Shown one piece after another: positions 62,521 through 64,000 of a stretch of 64,000 bases of DNA. Both the position numbers and the translations under genes were made by a program. Origin of the DNA: Epiperipatus broadwayi (taxonomy: Eukaryota > Onychophora > Udeonychophora > Euonychophora > Peripatidae). How positions within the stretch are numbered: position 1 is the first letter of the stretch; each line of letters starts with the position of its first letter. The stretch is from positions 438,001 to 502,000 of the forward strand of contig JAQFVV010006275.1 in the NCBI GenBank assembly GCA_028023455.1, given 5' to 3'. The notes below the pieces were generated by a model. The model worked only from the letters and a program-made list of their open reading frames with translations. It ran no database searches and was not told the origin of the DNA.

Positions 62521-63257
62521 GCTGAGAAGTTCTTGATTTCGTTTAAGGAGAAGCTACATTACATCACATAAAGTTAAATTTGATGCTTAACATTTAAAAT
62601 GGATACAAAATCATGTGCCAAAAAAAAAAAGTTTTTACGTATAATTATTATTATATATATAGCTGTTATATATGATATTTTCATTACTTACTATAACTAA
62701 GAAACGTATGTTTTGGATATTTTTTTTTTTATTTGAACTATTTTATTTATGTTTTTATTTATATAATTAAAATATTTAAAATTATTTTTATTATTTTGGT
62801 GTAAGTAAAAAGAATGTAAAATATGTAAAATAAAATTTAAACAACTATCATTTTATTTTACTTTTTATCATAGATTGAATATTAGCAATTTAATCATTTA
62901 ATGATTAAAATTATATCTGTTAATTTAATTTAATAGTATGTATATGTCTACATTGAGGAGGGTAATAAAATATTGAAAGAAACTTCTTTTGTATTAAATA
63001 ATAATATAAGTGGTACTGTTTTGTTTTTTTTTAAAATTTATTTAACTTTAATAAAATGTTGAGATACTTTCTGAGATTTTGTATTCCATTTGCAATATTT
63101 TAATTGATCACATGTCATTTTAAGCTTGATAGAAAATTTTGTAAACTTATTGAATTATATGTATTTTATGTTGTTCTAAATAAAGTATGTTTATTATGAA
63201 TAAAAAAAACAAGGAAATTTTTATTTATAAGATATTAATGTGTTTTATTTTGTTTAG
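62521..63257. other. AT-rich sequence, nothing recognised
   Basis: Between the LINE and the candidate exon. Poly-A-rich with no supported feature. The last bases supply a T-rich acceptor tract for 63258. Confidence 0.4.
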
Positions 63258-63292
63258 GGATTGGAACAGTGCGACACAAAAATTGCTCAGTG
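63258..63292 (+). CDS. Candidate second exon of the divergent gene
   Basis: TTTTGTTTAG|GG acceptor with a T-rich tract, a 35-base exon, and TG|GTAAGT donor (a perfect consensus). Joined to the exon at 49608 it gives ...EEQLKGLEQCDTKIAQW, a continuous helix with no frameshift. The intron would be 13.6 kb, in line with MRPL3. Other exons could lie between, and the gene continues past the window. Confidence 0.4.
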
Positions 63293-63439
63293 GTAAGTTG
63301 ATCATTGCAATCAGTATTTTTATAGTTGAAAAATAATTCAATTTGATTTTTATCTGTTATTTATTTTAGCATTTGAAATGCCTGTTATCACATTGAAGTA
63401 CTAAGTAAATTACTGGTATTTATTTTTATCATTACTTCT

Positions 63440-63645
63440 GTTATTACTATAGCATTTTGTTCAGTGGTAGATCCATTAAATTAAAGCTTAGTGTTTCTTC
63501 TGCATGTGAATCTAATAGAGGGATTCTGCAGGGTTCACCATTATTTGCATTGCTATGTGCAGTCAAACAGAAATGGATAGAGAAAGCCACCAATAGTCTT
63601 TTTCTGGCTCATCTAAGAATATCTCACTTGTTGTCAACATAATAC
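63440..63645 (+). mobile_element. Short LINE reverse transcriptase fragment
   Basis: LFSGRSIKLKLSVSSACESN, then RGILQGSPLFALLCAV, matches the LxxRxxxVxVxGxxSxxxxxxxGVPQGSPLSPxLF block between RT motifs A and B. The frame runs on without recognisable motif B. Too short to name the clade. It lies just after the candidate exon 63258-63292. Confidence 0.45.
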
Positions 63646-63742
63646 GATTCATATTACAACCTAATAAGGCATCCTTGTGGCAACTGGCTACTGATAAACT
63701 CATTCCATCATATTTTATGTATCATTCAACTTATCTAAAATC

Positions 63743-63860
63743 AGGCAACTTATCTAAAATCAGGCAAAACTCACTATACGTATTGCCACACCCAGCAAGC
63801 TAGAGTAATCAATGGATGCCAGAAGGCTTATGCAATACGTATAGTGAGTTTTGCTGGTAG
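63743..63860. mobile_element. Foldback-family element with 22-base perfect inverted repeat
   Basis: CAAAACTCACTATACGTATT then GC (63767-63788) is exactly mirrored by GCAATACGTATAGTGAGTTT then TG (63832-63853), around a family core AGAGTAATCAATGGATGCCA. A 19-base direct duplication, ACTTATCTAAAATCAGGCA, precedes it. The most compact hairpin in the window. Confidence 0.8.
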
Positions 63861-64000
63861 TGAAGCATCTTTGCATATCATGGTCATTAGATGCAATTAT
63901 TAAATATCAACAATAAATAAAGTGAACATTATAATTAAATCATATATTTGGGACATCTCTTTACATCTACTACCATTTAAAACAATTGTCACCTTATATC

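Noticed and set aside
1-64000. CRISPR array, prophage, operon or bacterial defence system
   Set aside because: The DNA is eukaryotic: spliced host gene, LINEs, Penelopes and hAT elements. No regularly spaced short repeats or prokaryotic gene clusters were seen.

Overview
This is animal nuclear DNA: very AT-rich, intron-dominated and crowded with decayed transposable elements. There are no bacterial-style operons, ribosome binding sites, rRNA or convincing tRNA genes. The mix of retroelements (Penelope-like, RTE-type, a Jockey-like LINE, and a LINE like those common in tick genomes) plus hAT DNA transposons fits an AT-rich invertebrate. I cannot name the species from sequence alone.

The backbone is one host gene on the minus strand. 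It can be rebuilt exon by exon: the mitochondrial large-subunit ribosomal protein L3 (MRPL3, bL3m). Six coding exons lie at 49364-49383, 40211-40405, 25392-25482, 23241-23366, 11342-11441 and 2752-2812. They join in one reading frame at GT/AG borders and give 197 whole codons plus two bases of the next. The C-terminal part should lie left of base 1. The visible part of the gene covers about 46.6 kb, of which only 593 bases are coding; the rest is intron filled with mobile DNA.

A second gene appears to start divergently on the plus strand at 49608 (15-codon first exon, candidate second exon at 63258-63292). The 224 bases between the two start codons look like a compact bidirectional promoter with NRF1-like and YY1-like sites.

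Layout: 1-2036 decayed Jockey-like LINE; 2.7-11.4 kb MRPL3 exons 6 and 5, a small inverted-repeat element, 332-base repeat units and two head-to-head Penelope tails; 12-14 kb a GC-richer island of unknown origin; 15.7-20 kb two decayed LINEs; 20-22 kb a duplicated GC-richer block; 23-25.5 kb MRPL3 exons 4 and 3; 28-33 kb two oppositely oriented RTE LINEs with a hAT MITE between them; 34-39 kb foldback elements and another LINE; 40.2-42.5 kb MRPL3 exon 2 and a Penelope-like element with a long open frame (reverse transcriptase plus GIY-YIG endonuclease); 44-48.2 kb foldback elements inside and beside a Jockey-like LINE; 49.4-49.7 kb the divergent promoter; 51-55.3 kb foldback, satellite-like and Penelope-end repeats; 57.3-57.5 kb probable sequencing error; 58.3-61.4 kb a complete but dead hAT transposon flanked by inverted Penelope tails; 61.4-62.5 kb a tick-type LINE end.

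The most unusual item is a family of self-complementary (foldback) elements at seven loci. Four copies are bounded by 12-16 base target duplications of varying length, which points to retrotransposition rather than cut-and-paste.
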